Part shown: in pieces, positions 35,611 through 49,562 of the stretch
Numbering within the stretch: position 1 is the stretch's first letter
How the letters are laid out: every line of letters starts with the position of its first letter
From: Hysterium pulicare CBS 123377
Lineage: Eukaryota; Ascomycota; Dothideomycetes; Hysteriales; Hysteriaceae
Reading direction: 5' to 3'
DNA: 64,000 nucleotides
Assembly (NCBI GenBank): GCA_000467715.1
Contig: AJFK01000478.1
Coordinates: forward strand, 36,299 to 100,298
The notes under the pieces: model-generated
Database searches by the model: none
The model's input: the letters and a program-made list of their open reading frames with translations, nothing else
Told to the model about the DNA's origin: nothing
Translations under genes and position numbers: made by a program

Positions 35611-38600
35611 GATGAGCGACGTAACGGACGTTCCGAACCGGGTATATTAAACGAGTAATGGAAAAGGTCGTTGGGTATAAGAAGTTCGTGAGTTGCTTAT
35701 CAACGAGGAACAACACCCTAGGTGACTGAAGCGAGAAGTCAAGGGCGAATAGCCCTAGGGTGGCTCGAAGGAATCGTCAACGATAGTGGATGGCAGTCTA
35801 CTCTAAGAGTGCGTGGACTGACCTCTATTAAGATATTAAAGAGATGGGTGGAGATGGGTGAGTGAAGGGAAGAGCCCAGGAGACTGGATTAGACTTGGGT
35901 TTTGAATGCCGCTTGGAGAGAGACGTGCATTCTATATTTGTAGGCGACGGGGTAGCTAACTGAACTATGAGAAATCAACAGGCTGGGCTGAGATCGTGCG
36001 ATGAGAAATGACCATCCGTACCGTACCGGATCTGAAAGAGCACAGATACGGGCCTCATAGACTACCGAACGATGTACAGGAGCAACATATTGACGTGAGG
36101 AATTGAGTGGGGTTGCATTAACCCTTTTCCTGGTTGGTGCATCCCTCCTCCCGAGAGTTAATGGCGTGCAGAGGCAGCGGTTTCTCCGAGTAAGCACCCA
36201 TGGCTATAGTTAGATGGGGACGGGCCAGACAGCGTAGTTCAGCCGCTGATGTAGCCAGTCAGTGCGTCGACAATGATAACAGAGATGAGACGTAGGCACA
36301 ATCGTGGAAGTCACGGCGCTGTCTCGAAAGTCGGGACGCTACTCGGATCCCCATAAGCCGGGGTGGTTTGTAGATATCCACAAACTGCTGTCAATTATGT
36401 CAGCTAAATGCAACTGCCAAACTTGAAAAAGAATAGATACATCTTGATTGAGTATGGATTGATGGGATTAAAGCCAACACCGGTGAGTTCTATCAGGCAA
36501 TTGTCCGGTTCGCACCCGCATCATCATGCATAGGCACAAGCATGAACGAAAATGATACTCCCTGATCCTGAGGTTGAGGATAATACTGCTACATGTTTGG
36601 ATCCACTGAGGACAGCGATACATGCTGTCTCATTTTCAATTCGAAGATTTGCAGAATCTATGAGGTTTGGAACCATGCTTCGACAGTGGCGGATCGATCG
36701 AGACGCTGGCATTCATTGAGCAGCCAGGATAAGACGAAGTCTCGTTTTTCATGTGCTAGCCTTGATACCGGTACAGCACTGATCTCCGTGCCACGGCGTG
36801 GGTGAGAGGGGGAGCTTGGAGAGCCGCGGATATTGGGCTTGTAACAAGCTGTTGGTTGTCTGAGGAAGCACGGTTGGAAGGTAGTCGAGGTACGGAGGCC
36901 CATCTACGGAACGAAACCAGCCCAGGACGTTAGCTTCCCGGGATGATACAAATCCGCAGTCGACTTAGAATCTTCTGGTTAGCAGTTGATGGAATAAGGC
37001 CAGGAACGGGAGGGATTGGCCGGCCATTTGCGGGTAGTCAAATACGAGAGCAGTTAGGCGGCACCCTCATGTCCTGCGGTTCGTTTGACAGGTTGGAGGA
37101 GCTAGCCAGCCCCCGTGCGGCCGTGGCGCCGCAAGCAGAAACAGCAACAGAAATGACGGAAGAATTAGAATGCACATCTTGCTTTGGCGGAAAGACGTTG
37201 ACACACTTCAGCAGCGCTGGGCGAGATGGTGCTGATCCTTAGCCTGTCAGTGTTGTCGATCATGATTAGCCCCTGTCACCTCGCACTTCCCCACACGGGT
37301 ACATCAACTTGACTCCGAATACTGCGCTGCTTGCGATGCGTATAAATTCGCGCCGGGCCTGGAGACCTAATCTTCTGGGCACACAGCCCTGAGGATAGGG
37401 TCCCGCGGCGCCATGTTGAGATTGCACGGCCGCTGCGAGCCCTCGTGTCGATCGCGCTCGTGGTCGCTCCTCGAAGTAGTCTGTAGGCGTCCCGAAGTGC
37501 TCGAGAAAGCTGCATGTACATGGTACAGTGCTGTATGGGAGTCTCGGAAGCCAGGTTACGAGCTGGCAGTGCAGTCGCCCCGAGCTCGTTGTGCGGCAAT
37601 GGAGTATATGCCTTGTTTGAGATGCAGGAGGCCGTTCTAACGCCGAGGACTGGAGGCGGAGCGGAGCCCTCTATCGAAATGGCGGAGCTCTCCTCCTGCC
37701 CAATCAGGCATGTCGCCCACCCCTCCAGCTCTCGGCCTTCGTAGCGATAGATTTTCATCGATCGACATCCCTCTTAATGAGATGATGTTGAATGCTCGCA
37801 TTGGCGTTGCGGTTGACGCTCGTTGCTGATGGATCATGGCGTTGTGAGGTGAGAGTTTGCCTGTTCTCGGTAGCAAAGTGGGTGCCAAGAAGCTCGGAAC
37901 ACCCCCTCTTCATCCGAACCGACACCAACCACCTTTCAAGCTTCCAGGAACAACCTCACATCATACATCATCCATTGCCCACAATAGGCATTACAGGCGC
38001 ATCAATGCATTCTCGATGGCTGCAAGGGGTGATTGTATAGATGTTCCTGTCGACTTCTTTCCTTAATTGGCTTGTGCGGCTGAACTGCAAGCTATATGCC
38101 TCTTCTATTCTCGACCAGTCACTACTCTTTCCAGTCAATCGTGTCGTCGCATGGTTTCCAAATACCATGAGTCCAACTCTATTTCTTCTCTAATCGGGTT
38201 GCATAGTTCCTTGCATGCTCTTGCAGCCATTCACCTCTCTTGCTCTGTTGTGGATCTTAGTGGACCCTTCGACAACCCACGTCTCGGCATGGCGTATCAC
38301 AACACTTTCACGCGTGCAAACTATGTTGTCTTCCAGTTTGACCTTTTCGGTCCTGTCCAACGCCTTCTATCCGATGTAATTGCTTTTCTCTCGGAAATGC
38401 TCACCTCAAATATCGTTCTGTATCATTTGCATGTCCATACGCCACATGTCATCGTCGAGAAAATCATCAGAACGGCCCGTTCCTCCCTCAACGGCTCCTC
38501 CTCCCCACAATACGTCCAGATCCATGTCACCGACTTGCGGCCTTTGCTGGACTGTTTCTTGAGTGGAGTCAGTCATACAGCAGTACATGCAGAGTGAAGA

Positions 38601-39343
38601 GAGACCTGCAAGTTCTCAAATTAGGTTCCCTCTAACGATTGGGTGAGGTCTAATCGTAGCGGGTGAGGAGCTGCCCGAAAATCGCTCATTAAATCGAATA
38701 CATCCAGGTGTACCTATTATTCCAGGCCACTGACTACGCTTTTCTTCACATTACCTCAAATAATTGACCTAGACTCCCATTTATCAGCATCCTTTTATCT
38801 GCATAGTCGCTGATAGTGCTACCAAGCCGAGGCCACAGTATTGTCGCCATGGCTTCCCGTGCGGTGGACCGTTTGTTACGAACTTTAGCTTATGATGGTG
38901 GGATTGGGTTGCCAGTGATACAGGTCGATCCGGTATCGAGCTCTCGGAGGTTTTGGGACGCCTCAATGGCCGTGGATGACTCGGACTGGTTTCCGCCTAC
39001 CGGTCGATGTGCTCCTCAACGTCCGCCATTCACACATTCACCCAAGTTGCCGACAGCTTAACCTCCGCAACTAAGTGGCAAATTATGTTGCGACGAGAAA
39101 CAGAAACAAACATCAGCGCAATGCTACGGGAGATAAGGGAGTCTAATCCACTTACATGATATTAGCATTGAAGCCATAGCCACGTCATATCTCCACGTTG
39201 GCGCTAGAACCCCCAACCCGCTGGATCACACTCGTACGATCCGCCTCAACCTTCCCCAAGGATCACACCTTTCGGACCCTGCGTGCTTGAGTTTCGACCT
39301 TAGATCTCGGGAACGGAGCCGAAGCCTTGCCCGAATGAGCAGC

Positions 39344-39375
39344 TGCATGGGATGCATGGGATGCATGGGCTGCAT
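39344..39375. repeat. 10-bp direct repeat (TGCATGGGA-type), three copies
   Basis: TGCATGGGA occurs in tandem twice, followed by a TGCATGGGC variant and a partial copy. It contains ATGCAT palindromes. It lies within the PKS-CMR1 spacer. Confidence 0.8.
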
Positions 39376-42188
39376 ACACGACTCAGCACTTATCATCGTC
39401 CCGATGTGTCAATCGTTAATTCAATATCAATATGGATGCACATAGCAGATACTTCTGAGTATGACAAGAGGATCACATGTTTGTATCGGCCTCGCGAAGG
39501 CTTTGATTCGCGTACCAAGTCAACAAATGCGTAACCCCTCATGCCATAGATGGTCTTCTTTAACTAGTACATCACAGGGTGTGCCTATCCCATTGTTATT
39601 CTGGTTGAAACTTTGAGGCCTCGGATTTCATACCACCCAAGTGCGCTCATTGACCTGGACATTTCTTTGGTTGATGATACAACATGTTTGCCAATACCTT
39701 CTGCTAGCCGACTCGGATAGAAGCGCAAGTTTTTATACAGCCCAGATTGTAAGGAACTTTCGAAGCAATCCTGAATTATTGTGCCACGCAACTTCCATAT
39801 ATCTTCAAACTGACGGACAATCAGTTATCAAAGTCTCACTGATGGCAGACAAAATCTCCACCGACTTACGCTGTAGTATCGAACTGATAACGAAATACTC
39901 ATCGATCACGAAGATCACCTGGAATGAGCAGTATACATGAAATGTACACAATTCAGCTCTATTTTTTGTCGAGGTATTTGTCTCCTCCAACTCTTGTATT
40001 GGATTTAATGTAGACCTCGAAGAAGTTAGGAGCATTTTCGAACCTCTTCTGCTGCTCTTTGATTGCTAAGGTGTAACTCCAGATTTCATGCATATAATGT
40101 CTATATTTCGGCTACATCGACCATCGAATTCTCGCAATAGAACTTTGTTTCACGTTGAGCGCCCTTCAATTCCACTATCCACCAATGTCGCAAAGCCCTA
40201 TAGCGAATGTCACAGCGATGACCTGTCGGAAAATGAGAAAGGTCTTCGCAACGCAAAGTATGGAAGCAACAAGCGTATATAGTTGCCTAAGAGCCTTGCT
40301 TCACCACAGCTTGCGGCGTCGATTGCTGTTCCGTACACAAGCCCACTCCTGTTGTCGTTTATAGTCGCCCATCAGCGCACACCTCAATGCAGCTCTATTT
40401 TCAGCATCTCCTGCGTCGCAAGAACTAGTATTGATCTTGGCTCTCACGAACAAAAGCGTACCACGGTATACCTTCATTGTGTCCGATGCTTGTCATTGAT
40501 ACACGGTACAAAAGCTACAGCTGACCATACTGCCGAGGAGATAGTCTTAGTCATCCTGCTTGCAATAGTAAAATTTTCAGTTACCTCACGCGACATTGAT
40601 AGGTAATAGTTGCAGGACGTAACTACGGTTTCCCCTGATGCCATAACCAACCTTTCACCGCGTGGCTCATTGCCTCTGCGCGTGATCGTTGCTTGGCTTC
40701 TAGGCTTCTCGTTCCCATAGCCCAAAGCAGCGCGCTCTCCTGTAGATCACCTCTAGTTGTCACAGAGAATAAAATGTGTAGTCAGCAGATGAGTGGCATC
40801 CAAAAAGAGCCGCAATGAATGTGGCATATGCAGTAATATCATTCGATGATCAGATAGTTCCACACCTTCTGGGCAAGGCGGGAAACTCTTCAGAGACGCT
40901 AATGCTTCTTCTGAAAGCTTGATTCAAATGCTTCCATTGCTTAATGTCTATATTAAGATTGTCGGAGATATTTCCGAATCGAAAAGGAATTGAATAAGAC
41001 CGAGCAAGCGCCGCGTGATCTACAATCTAACACGCGGTCACTACTGGAAGGCATCTGGAGGCTGGGCGGCTGGGAGGCTGGCATCAAGATCGAGATCTCC
41101 CATCGTGTTGGGAGATTGAGCGAGGGGGTTGTTCCACCAGATAAATCTCCGATCTTAGCTCCAAACCCTTGTGCAAATTCCGCCGAGGTCAGAGGCGTAC
41201 TTTGTCCAGCGCATCATTGCGAACGTAAAACACCAATAGCTACCCATGTCCAATAGCGTTTTGACGCCTCGCGATGTTTGGCCGCATTAATCCATCTTTG
41301 GTTGACTCTTATCACTATTCCGCCTCCATCTACACCTGGCTTGCATTAGTATGTGCATTGGTCCAAGCTCAAACGCAGCTCCAGGTGATTTTCGAATCTT
41401 GTGGCTTGCTTGCTACATCAACATCTCATGCACAACTTCCTCAACAATGAACAATGCTCATCGTCAAGTCTGGTTAAAGATATTGGAAGACCGCTGCGAA
41501 AGCCCTAGGCGGCTGCACGCATTAGAGACGGCCGAAAGGCCCAGCCATACCATGGCACCGCCTGCTCCACATCTTCGTCGCGAACCACGAGTTTAATCTG
41601 CTCAATCTTCGTCCTAGTTGATGGGAAATGATCTTGGACTCTCATGTGATGGGCTCTTCTCATCCCGCTCCGAGGAGATGCTCTTGATTTTTGAAGCTGC
41701 GTCTGCATTGAAGTGATGAGTTAAAGGTCTTCCCGAGTCGTTGGCGGACAGCAAAGCTAGCAGACTTATCAGCTTAGGTCAATACCAGCTTTGCAGGATG
41801 ACAATGACGAAATACATCGCCAGTCTCCCTTCGTAACTCCTGTGTCCAGAAAGGAGTTTCAAATACGATGTCCTTGACGTGGATCGCTGTTTCAGCATGC
41901 GCATCTTTCCAGTCGCTATTACGGTTCTTGTCATCGGCGAGGCATCTGCATCACAAGATGTCAGCCCTGCAATCTCTTCAGGAGTTTCACAGTCATCTAA
42001 AACACTAGCGAAGATGTCCGAGATGGCTTTCTTCATAGTGTTTCAGTATCCTGCATCGATACTACCCGCAAGATCTCCGGTCTATGAATCCTTCTTCGAT
42101 CTCTACATTCCCAAGGTGGTTTAGAAACAGGCGTCAAAATTCTTTCTTTGAACAGAGTTGGAAGTTTCAATACCGTATTTCTCCGAAA

Positions 42189-42264
42189 CGCAGACTCCCG
42201 AGACCGCAGGCTCCCGAGAACGCAGGCTCCGAAGAATGCAAGCTCCCGAGGATGCAAGCTCATG
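42189..42264. repeat. 16-bp minisatellite, about 4.7 copies
   Basis: Units cgcagactcccgagac, cgcaggctcccgagaa, cgcaggctccgaagaa, tgcaagctcccgagga, and a partial tgcaagctcatg. The copies differ by 1-4 bases. It lies within the PKS-CMR1 spacer. Confidence 0.9.
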
Positions 42265-45200
42265 TCCAGCGCCGCGGTGCAGGGTCACTTACACAACTTC
42301 CGTCTCTTCTGCACCTTTGGCACACGGCAACGTCCAGTCTGGTGGGACTCCTATGTATGAAGTTATCGAGCTCAAGATTGCATAACGAAGGAATATGGAT
42401 TTGTCCACCCTCTGAACTTTCCGATTCGCCTGGAGCTCGTTCGAGGATCCTCATTGTAATACACGCGAAGAAAATGCAGTTGACGGGGACAGCTGAACAT
42501 GTCCATATTTGATGTTGTTCAGCAGCAGACAATTGTCTTCGTCTCGGTTTGTAACACGTCAACCACCACAACGCGATACGAAAGGATAACTCCAGGTTGT
42601 TTTATCTCGCAAGCGACCTTGCATTCAATACTCCACGGGTGTACAGGTATGTACCTTGTTGTCTCGACCCTTTTATGTTATTCTATAGCGATCTTCCTTG
42701 TCGATTGAATGTCGTGCATCGAAGGGTCCGAGACACGTGAACACCTTGCACAACTTTGATGCCATAGGCTCGGTAGAGGGAACTACTGACCACGTTGCAG
42801 GTCAAACGTTGCGAGTATATGTACTAGATCTCGTGGTGCATTATCTAGCTCGTTGTACAGCAGAAGATATAGAACACAAAACGCCACGGCGAGTTGACAG
42901 CGGCAGTATGTCGGATGCTAAATCCCATTATTGAAGTTGTACTGGAACATTTCGAGCTGCAGGGTTGGGCGTGGGGTAGAGAACGGCCGTTCTGTACGAC
43001 CTGAGGAGGTCGGGATTTCGTTCGCAGGATGGAGCCCTTCAGCTGGGTCGTGTAAGCTAAATGTAGCACAAAAATAGGTGAGCTGACCGCCAATTCTCTT
43101 CACTTTAGGTATTGCGCAGTCTCATTCTCTTCGCACAACATTGCTTGATTGAGGCATAACTACGAAACCAATAGATGCAATTGGAGAAACGAATATCAGC
43201 ATGGATGAAGATATCGTACAGGTTTACTTTTCTCACCGCCAGAATCAGGTGCTCTCACAAACATCGTACCGCATACACGACTCGTCGACTCGAGAATCAA
43301 AAGAAACGCTGACAAATGGACTCATGTCGCGGAAGCTTTGGGAATGCTGAGCCAGGGGCCAAAATCGAGTACGTCAAGATTGCTTTTTCTTATCGTTTTT
43401 CTAGATTGACGTGGTGAAACTGTGTTGTCGAATGTTTCACAGGATTCCAGATTCCAATAACCATTCCCTGATTCATGGTCAATCCTTTCAGGTTTGCCTT
43501 AAAGTCGGCGATATGGTAATCATCACGCCGAGACCCGCATTCTTACATCCCTGGGCCCCTAAGATGCAGCTGTCAAAAGTGTGAATGCGAATGCGGGGAT
43601 ATGAAATACGGTCGAGGCTGTGCAGGCAATGTGGCGTCGATAAGTGGACCACTCTTTTCTTCAGAGTTCAACATTCCAGTTCCAGCCGTTACGAAACAGG
43701 ATTCTGTGAGCGCGGCCTAGAGGTATTTCAGCGAACCGGATAGGAGAATTCGATCGACTCCAACAAAACGGCCTCTCGATAAGATGATGGCTGATGTCAA
43801 TGCTAAGTTTAGGACTCAAAACACGAAATGAACCGCAGGCAGGACGCCTGGAAGTGTTCGCCTAGAACAAAAGCTGCGACTTCCTGTTGGATAAGCTGAA
43901 CAAACCCGCCTGATGAATAGCAAGCCAGATGTGCTAAAGGCTGTTCTTGCCTGTTCGCTCCGACATGCTCGTGTAGTAGCACAATGCTTTATCGTATTAT
44001 TCGCAACGAACAGCTGAAGGATTGCTAGGCGTTGAGATGATGCTTGGCATGATGGGCGTTGTGCCACATAGAATGATCATCCGATTGCGGAAAAGGTCTA
44101 GAAGGCCGCCACACGGTGGGCAAGTCTCCGCTGTCATGGACGGTTTACTGTCTCCGTAGCGGCGGGCCAGACGGGAGCACCCTTGCGAATGGCGAGAACA
44201 ACGTTGCCGGAACGGTCATGGTACGAACTTAGCGAGCTGGGTATCGAGTAAGCTGATGGTGCGAAAGTCTCTCCCTACACAGTAATTCGAGACGGGGAAG
44301 AAGATCCGAAATGTGACTACCAGGACAATCATCAGCGCATCATTAATGAACACTTAAACCACGCAGTGCCAAGTTAATTTGGGCTGAAAATCCTGGCTTG
44401 ACATGCGCATGCAGAGCCGTGACACTGGGACGTTAGCTGCAGCGGGTAGGATTGGTGGGATATCCGAGGCAGCGTCCAGGGGATTTAGGCGCCTCGATTT
44501 GAATTGCTCTCCTACACGCTGAAGCCAGGGATATACCGTCTGTATCACCTAGACTCTCCCGAAAAGCTCCATCTGCAGGTCATCACTCCGGGAAGTCTTT
44601 GGGCGTTCAACCCGGCTGTGGCACACGTTGTTCATCACCGGCAACCCGGCCTCGAACCGAGGCTGAAAGGAGCAATTGCACAAGGGCAATCAAAATGGCG
44701 AAGTAACAATAGGGCGAGCTGACAGCAACCTTTCGTCCGTCATGTCGCGCTCTCGTGTTTGCCCTGCAGGGCCAAGAAGAGCGCGGAAAATGCAGAGGGT
44801 CATCACAGGAGTCATTGACCGCTCGATACTATTCAGGATCGCCAACATATGCAGAAGAGGGTTTTGCCAACAGTTGGTAAGCATGAATAGATGGTCAGAG
44901 TGATGAGAGTGCAAGGTTGCATAGAGGGTCTCGGTGTAGAAGAACCCCTCATTGCTCGCTGCCCCTCATTCGTACGGCTGCGCTTCCCTGTGCTTTTACC
45001 AGATACGGTCGCAGTGACGAGTTGATGCCAGCACTCTCTCAGCCCTGAATGCAGACCTCACCAGCCACCAATACTTTCATGCAGTAGCATCAAGAGATCG
45101 GCATAACAGATCTTTCCGTGTTGAGGGCTGACAACAACGTTGTCATCTCGCATTGGGATTGCATTCCTCTCTGTTATAACCCAACTTGGACTACAGCTTA

Positions 45201-48200
45201 TCGCTCTCGCGAAAGCGTTGTTATCAGTGGATTGCTGGAGAGCAATCCGGTGGGGAACCGCGTCATTCTGTTACGATGTTCAGCAGCCGAGAGGAAAGCC
45301 TTCCTGATACTTCACAATAGAGAAACGTCATACCCGTGTGCGAGGATGGAGTGTGGTTGCTGTGAACCCGACTGCTGCAGATGTGATAGCCCTGACGTTT
45401 TCCGCTACTGGGTAATTCTCCGCTGCAGATCAGAACATACCAAGAGCCTTCAACATCGTGGATGCAGGGCTGAAGGAAGATTGACGAGAGCTTAGTGGAC
45501 GACGATCGACGGGGGAATTAGCATTGACTTCATGAGGAGGTGACTTGACGATAAGGTCCCAGAACCAAGGTTTGAGAGTCCAGAACCGGGAACTGAGGCT
45601 CTCTCTCCATGGACTTTGTTTCTATCTCTTGAATGCGATTATATGGACCATCGGTATGTTCGAGGTCCTGCACTCTGCTATCAATGCCTTGCTTTATCCT
45701 TGTGGCATTTCAGCCACCCCTGCCCAGCCACGTCAGCCCAGCCATATGGCGGTGCGGATCTGCGCCACTTTCTTGCAGATTGGTTCATACTCGTTATTGC
45801 TCACACCATCACAGGTAAGTACACATTCGCAAAACCGGGCGCAGTGCGACTGATAATCAAGATAATTAAATGATCTACGACCAGCGGGACGTTTGCCTAC
45901 CCTATCTCTGCACGTTATCCTTACCCATGGCTTTCGGCTTTCTTCCGCGCCTGCCACTACCAAATACTGACGATCGTCAATTCGAATTTCGAGATTCTTC
46001 GTTGAACCGACCATGCACCGCCAGCATGAGACCCTCTCCGGCCCCGTTATGTTCAAGTTTTGTACCACCTTCGCCGCTCTCACCCTGCGAACTGCCGTGG
46101 TTTCGAAACGTGCCGTATCAGCCGAGACGGGATATGACCTGATGCAGTTGTTGATTAAACACAAACAATTGACCTTGTTCAGGTGTCGCCTGGCCCTGAA
46201 TATGGCTGCCCTCTAGAGCAGAACACATGAAGTGGCTGCCGCGCGTACATGGTTTGCTCCTTGCGGTGTTGTCGCAAGCTCACGATTTGCTTCTATCTAT
46301 ATCCTATGATTTCATCCGGTCAGACTTGCGCGAACTAATGGGTTCTGGAAGGGGGAGGTACTGTACCAGCACATGGTGCCTGGCTGCATGCTGGGAATCT
46401 GGTAATTCGGTCAAAATGAAACAAGAGATTGCAAGAAGGACAAATGGAACTTCCAACGCAGTCACGATGTCACCCGCGACGGCTGCGTGTGAGCGACCTC
46501 GCACAGATTAGAGTGTTGCTAAACAAAACAGGACGGCAACACAAGCCATGCAGGAAGCAAGTACCGTCGCAAGAAACGTGCTTTCCAGTCATTTCGAGTG
46601 TTTGATGAAATAAGACAATGATGCATTTTCTAGCTTCGTATCTTCGATTTGCGTTAATATACAGAGAAAATTCGAACCTGCCAAGAAGGCGGTGCTGCAG
46701 GAACGCTACACATAGCCGAGAGTGCCGCCGAGGGAACTAAGTACGCAGAAAGGGGTACACGAGACAGGCTTTGAGATTGCAATTTCAACAAGTTGGCAAG
46801 AAAGGAGAAGAACATTCTTCCGGCGAGTTAGGTCGGCGAAGTGAAGACTCGCTATTTAGCAAACACGAAACTAAAGCTTCAAAAAGAGAAGACCTTTCCC
46901 CTGTACGGAAGTCGGGTCAGCTCGGAGGTGCACTGTTTCGACGACGGTTTGTTTAGCGTTTCAGATGTGCGAAGAAGCTTTCGTTAGAGTAATCTGATCG
47001 TTCTAACTTATTTCTAACTCATTTCCATGATCTGCAATTTGAATCATGATAACCACCCGTGCACTCCGTTGTCAGTGATCTTGGGACCAAGCCATGACTC
47101 GGCTCACGGGCAGCGGGCTGGCTGGCGGCGGGATTTCCTCCAGGGGAGGAATGGAGGGTGCCGAGAAGGGTGTTGTTAGAGAAGCGATCTGCATCTGGGT
47201 TTCCCACAAGCGTTCAGCGATCTGCCATCTAATTCTCCCGCACCAGCAATACCGGCTGAAAATCACACTCTCCGCTCCCATGTCCCTTTTAGGACTCTGG
47301 AGCCATTTCTGCAGCCAGCCAATCTCTGAAGGTACGTACCCAGAGATACCGATACGAATTTTACCCAGATATGTCCCCACTCGAGCTCTCTTTTTCTGCC
47401 GCCTTCGTTGGTAGCTACGTGATCGACTGACGATCACCATCTGCTTCGGTGAGAATTCTGGGGTTTTCAGGCAGCCTCCTGGCTGAGGATGTGCCTTTGA
47501 CAGCCGGCCAAGGAGGATTCTTTGCATTTGAGATTGATGAGTTGTTTTGCGAGTCAACCTCTAAGGCTCTGACTCTTCAGAGTACGTACCGCGGCGAGGT
47601 ATCGCTGATGGCCGACCATCACGATCAATATTATTATCTTCGTGTCACACTTTGCACGTTGCTAAGTGGAGTATCAACTCCAGTAATCTCGCTTTCACCC
47701 CAGCTGACATCCTTTCGTCCGTAATCCATGGACCCATTCCTTTATACACTGCTTGAATAGGACAACGTAAGATGGACGGCATCGCCCTGCCGTGAGGCTT
47801 GCAAGACGAGCCGACGAACGCAAAACACGTCAGCAAGGGAACGGGTGGCCGTGAGTTGACAGTCTGATATGTGCAGTACAACTGAGTCTTCTTTCTTCTT
47901 TAAGGGAATGGAGTCTATTCACCCTGGCTAGTTCTAGTTGCGATGGTTACATACAAGGCTGATTGACGCAAAAACTTCCGAAGCCACAGGGATCAAAAGC
48001 TTGCGCACGAACTAACAGTTGGCGCAAATCCCAATCCGTATCAAAACGCACACGATGCACATGTACTGGAGTATCCCTGCTCGCGCGGGATAATAATAGC
48101 ATGCACAAAACATCCCTTCCATCCAAACTGTGACGCATGCCACGCGAGCTAGCTGAGAATGGCGCACCCAAGACACACTTTATCGAAAAGTGAAGTCGAT

Positions 48201-49523
48201 AGAAACCCACGGGAACTCGAAGTCCAATTCGCGCACTGCAACTGCGCTGTGTGGGTGGCTGAGAGACACAATCAATGGTTCTTGAGTCTTGACTGATCAA
48301 ATTCCGCAGCAGAAACGAAACGCTGAGATGGACGCTCCAGCTTTCGTTCGTATCCCCACGTCGAAGGGGGGATGCCCCAGGCAGAGTGGATGCTGTACGA
48401 CCGTATTGTACACGAGCTCGCGCCAATGCCGGCCAATGGCCTTGAAACAGTTCGAAACAGTCGTGACGCCCGCGCTGGAGAAGTTTGCATACTCGAGTTT
48501 CTGTCTGTGTATGTACCGAGTATCGAGTTGATGATGCTTCGTTGTCTCTCAAGACTCGGAGCTCGGAGCTGGGCGCGGGCAGCGCTGTGGTAGGTCAATC
48601 GAATTGCTGATTTCTGAGAAGAAGACCTACTGGCCAGTGCTTGATGGTCTACCATCGTTTCGAATTGTGACTTGCTCGCTGCCATTACCACAGACAGATC
48701 CTATTCGTACGAAGTACCGGATAGCAGAAAGCGGGCGTACATCTGGGTCCACTTATCGAGTAAGGACAAATCGGCCCGCAGCCAAGGGGGAGTGTTCTCG
48801 GTTCTTTTTGGACGACAGATTGCTACGGTGGGAGATACATGGAGCTACGTGGACCCTTCACGCAGACTTCATGTCGTCAAAGAAATGGGGATGTGCAGGG
48901 TGGAGCTTGCTCTATTAATTGGGATCTCTGGGGCAACACCGAGAGGGAATACACCACAGATTGAGCTACGATTCGACAGGAAACTAACGGGTCTCTGCAA
49001 AGATGTACGATATCTACGAAGGAGGTGGCCCTGGAGTTGCGGCGGATCTGCGCTCTCCGCCCTTCTCGCCGCGCACACCAGCACCACCCCCACCACAAAT
49101 CAGGCGGATCTCTGAACAGATTGTGCACTTTGTTGGGCATGCACGAGGAATGCGGCAGCGAACTGCGTCTGGATGGATGCCATGGCGTGGTGTTGAATAT
49201 TCCGTGTTTCCCAGGTCCCAGCTTGTTCCGCCCGCGCCGTCCGGGCTGTGTGATAGGGCGGCGGGGCCAGTCGATTGATCATCACTCGGCATCCTCTCTG
49301 GCAGCGCGGCCTCCTTTGGACATGCGCAAGTGATCGATGCTGCAAGGCTCCTGGTCGACAGCAACCCAAGCCCAGCAGCCGAACACGGGGCGTTTCCTTC
49401 AGCAAAGCCAAGCTCCCAAGCGTCTGCAGCCGGGGCCAGGGGGGCTTGCCGCGGCCGATCTTGGTCTCAAAGTGGCACTGCGCACGACCTCTGCGGCGTC
49501 CTGGGGTTTACCGGAAGCATGTA

Positions 49524-49562
49524 CCTCGTCCACCTCGTCCACCTCGTCCATCTCGTCCGCCT
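49524..49562. repeat. 9-bp minisatellite (CCTCGTCCA), four copies
   Basis: Three exact copies of cctcgtcca are followed by tctcgtccg. It lies about 750 bp upstream of the CMR1 start codon, in C/T-rich DNA. Confidence 0.92.

Noticed and set aside
41095-41116. 8-bp stem hairpin ATCTCCCA...TGGGAGAT, considered as a terminator or RNA structure
   Set aside because: Too short and isolated; eukaryotic genes here do not use hairpin terminators.
47947-48552. 201-codon minus-strand ORF in the melanin spacer, considered as a gene
   Set aside because: No known motif; overlapping long frames on both strands of this G/C-rich stretch suggest chance openness.
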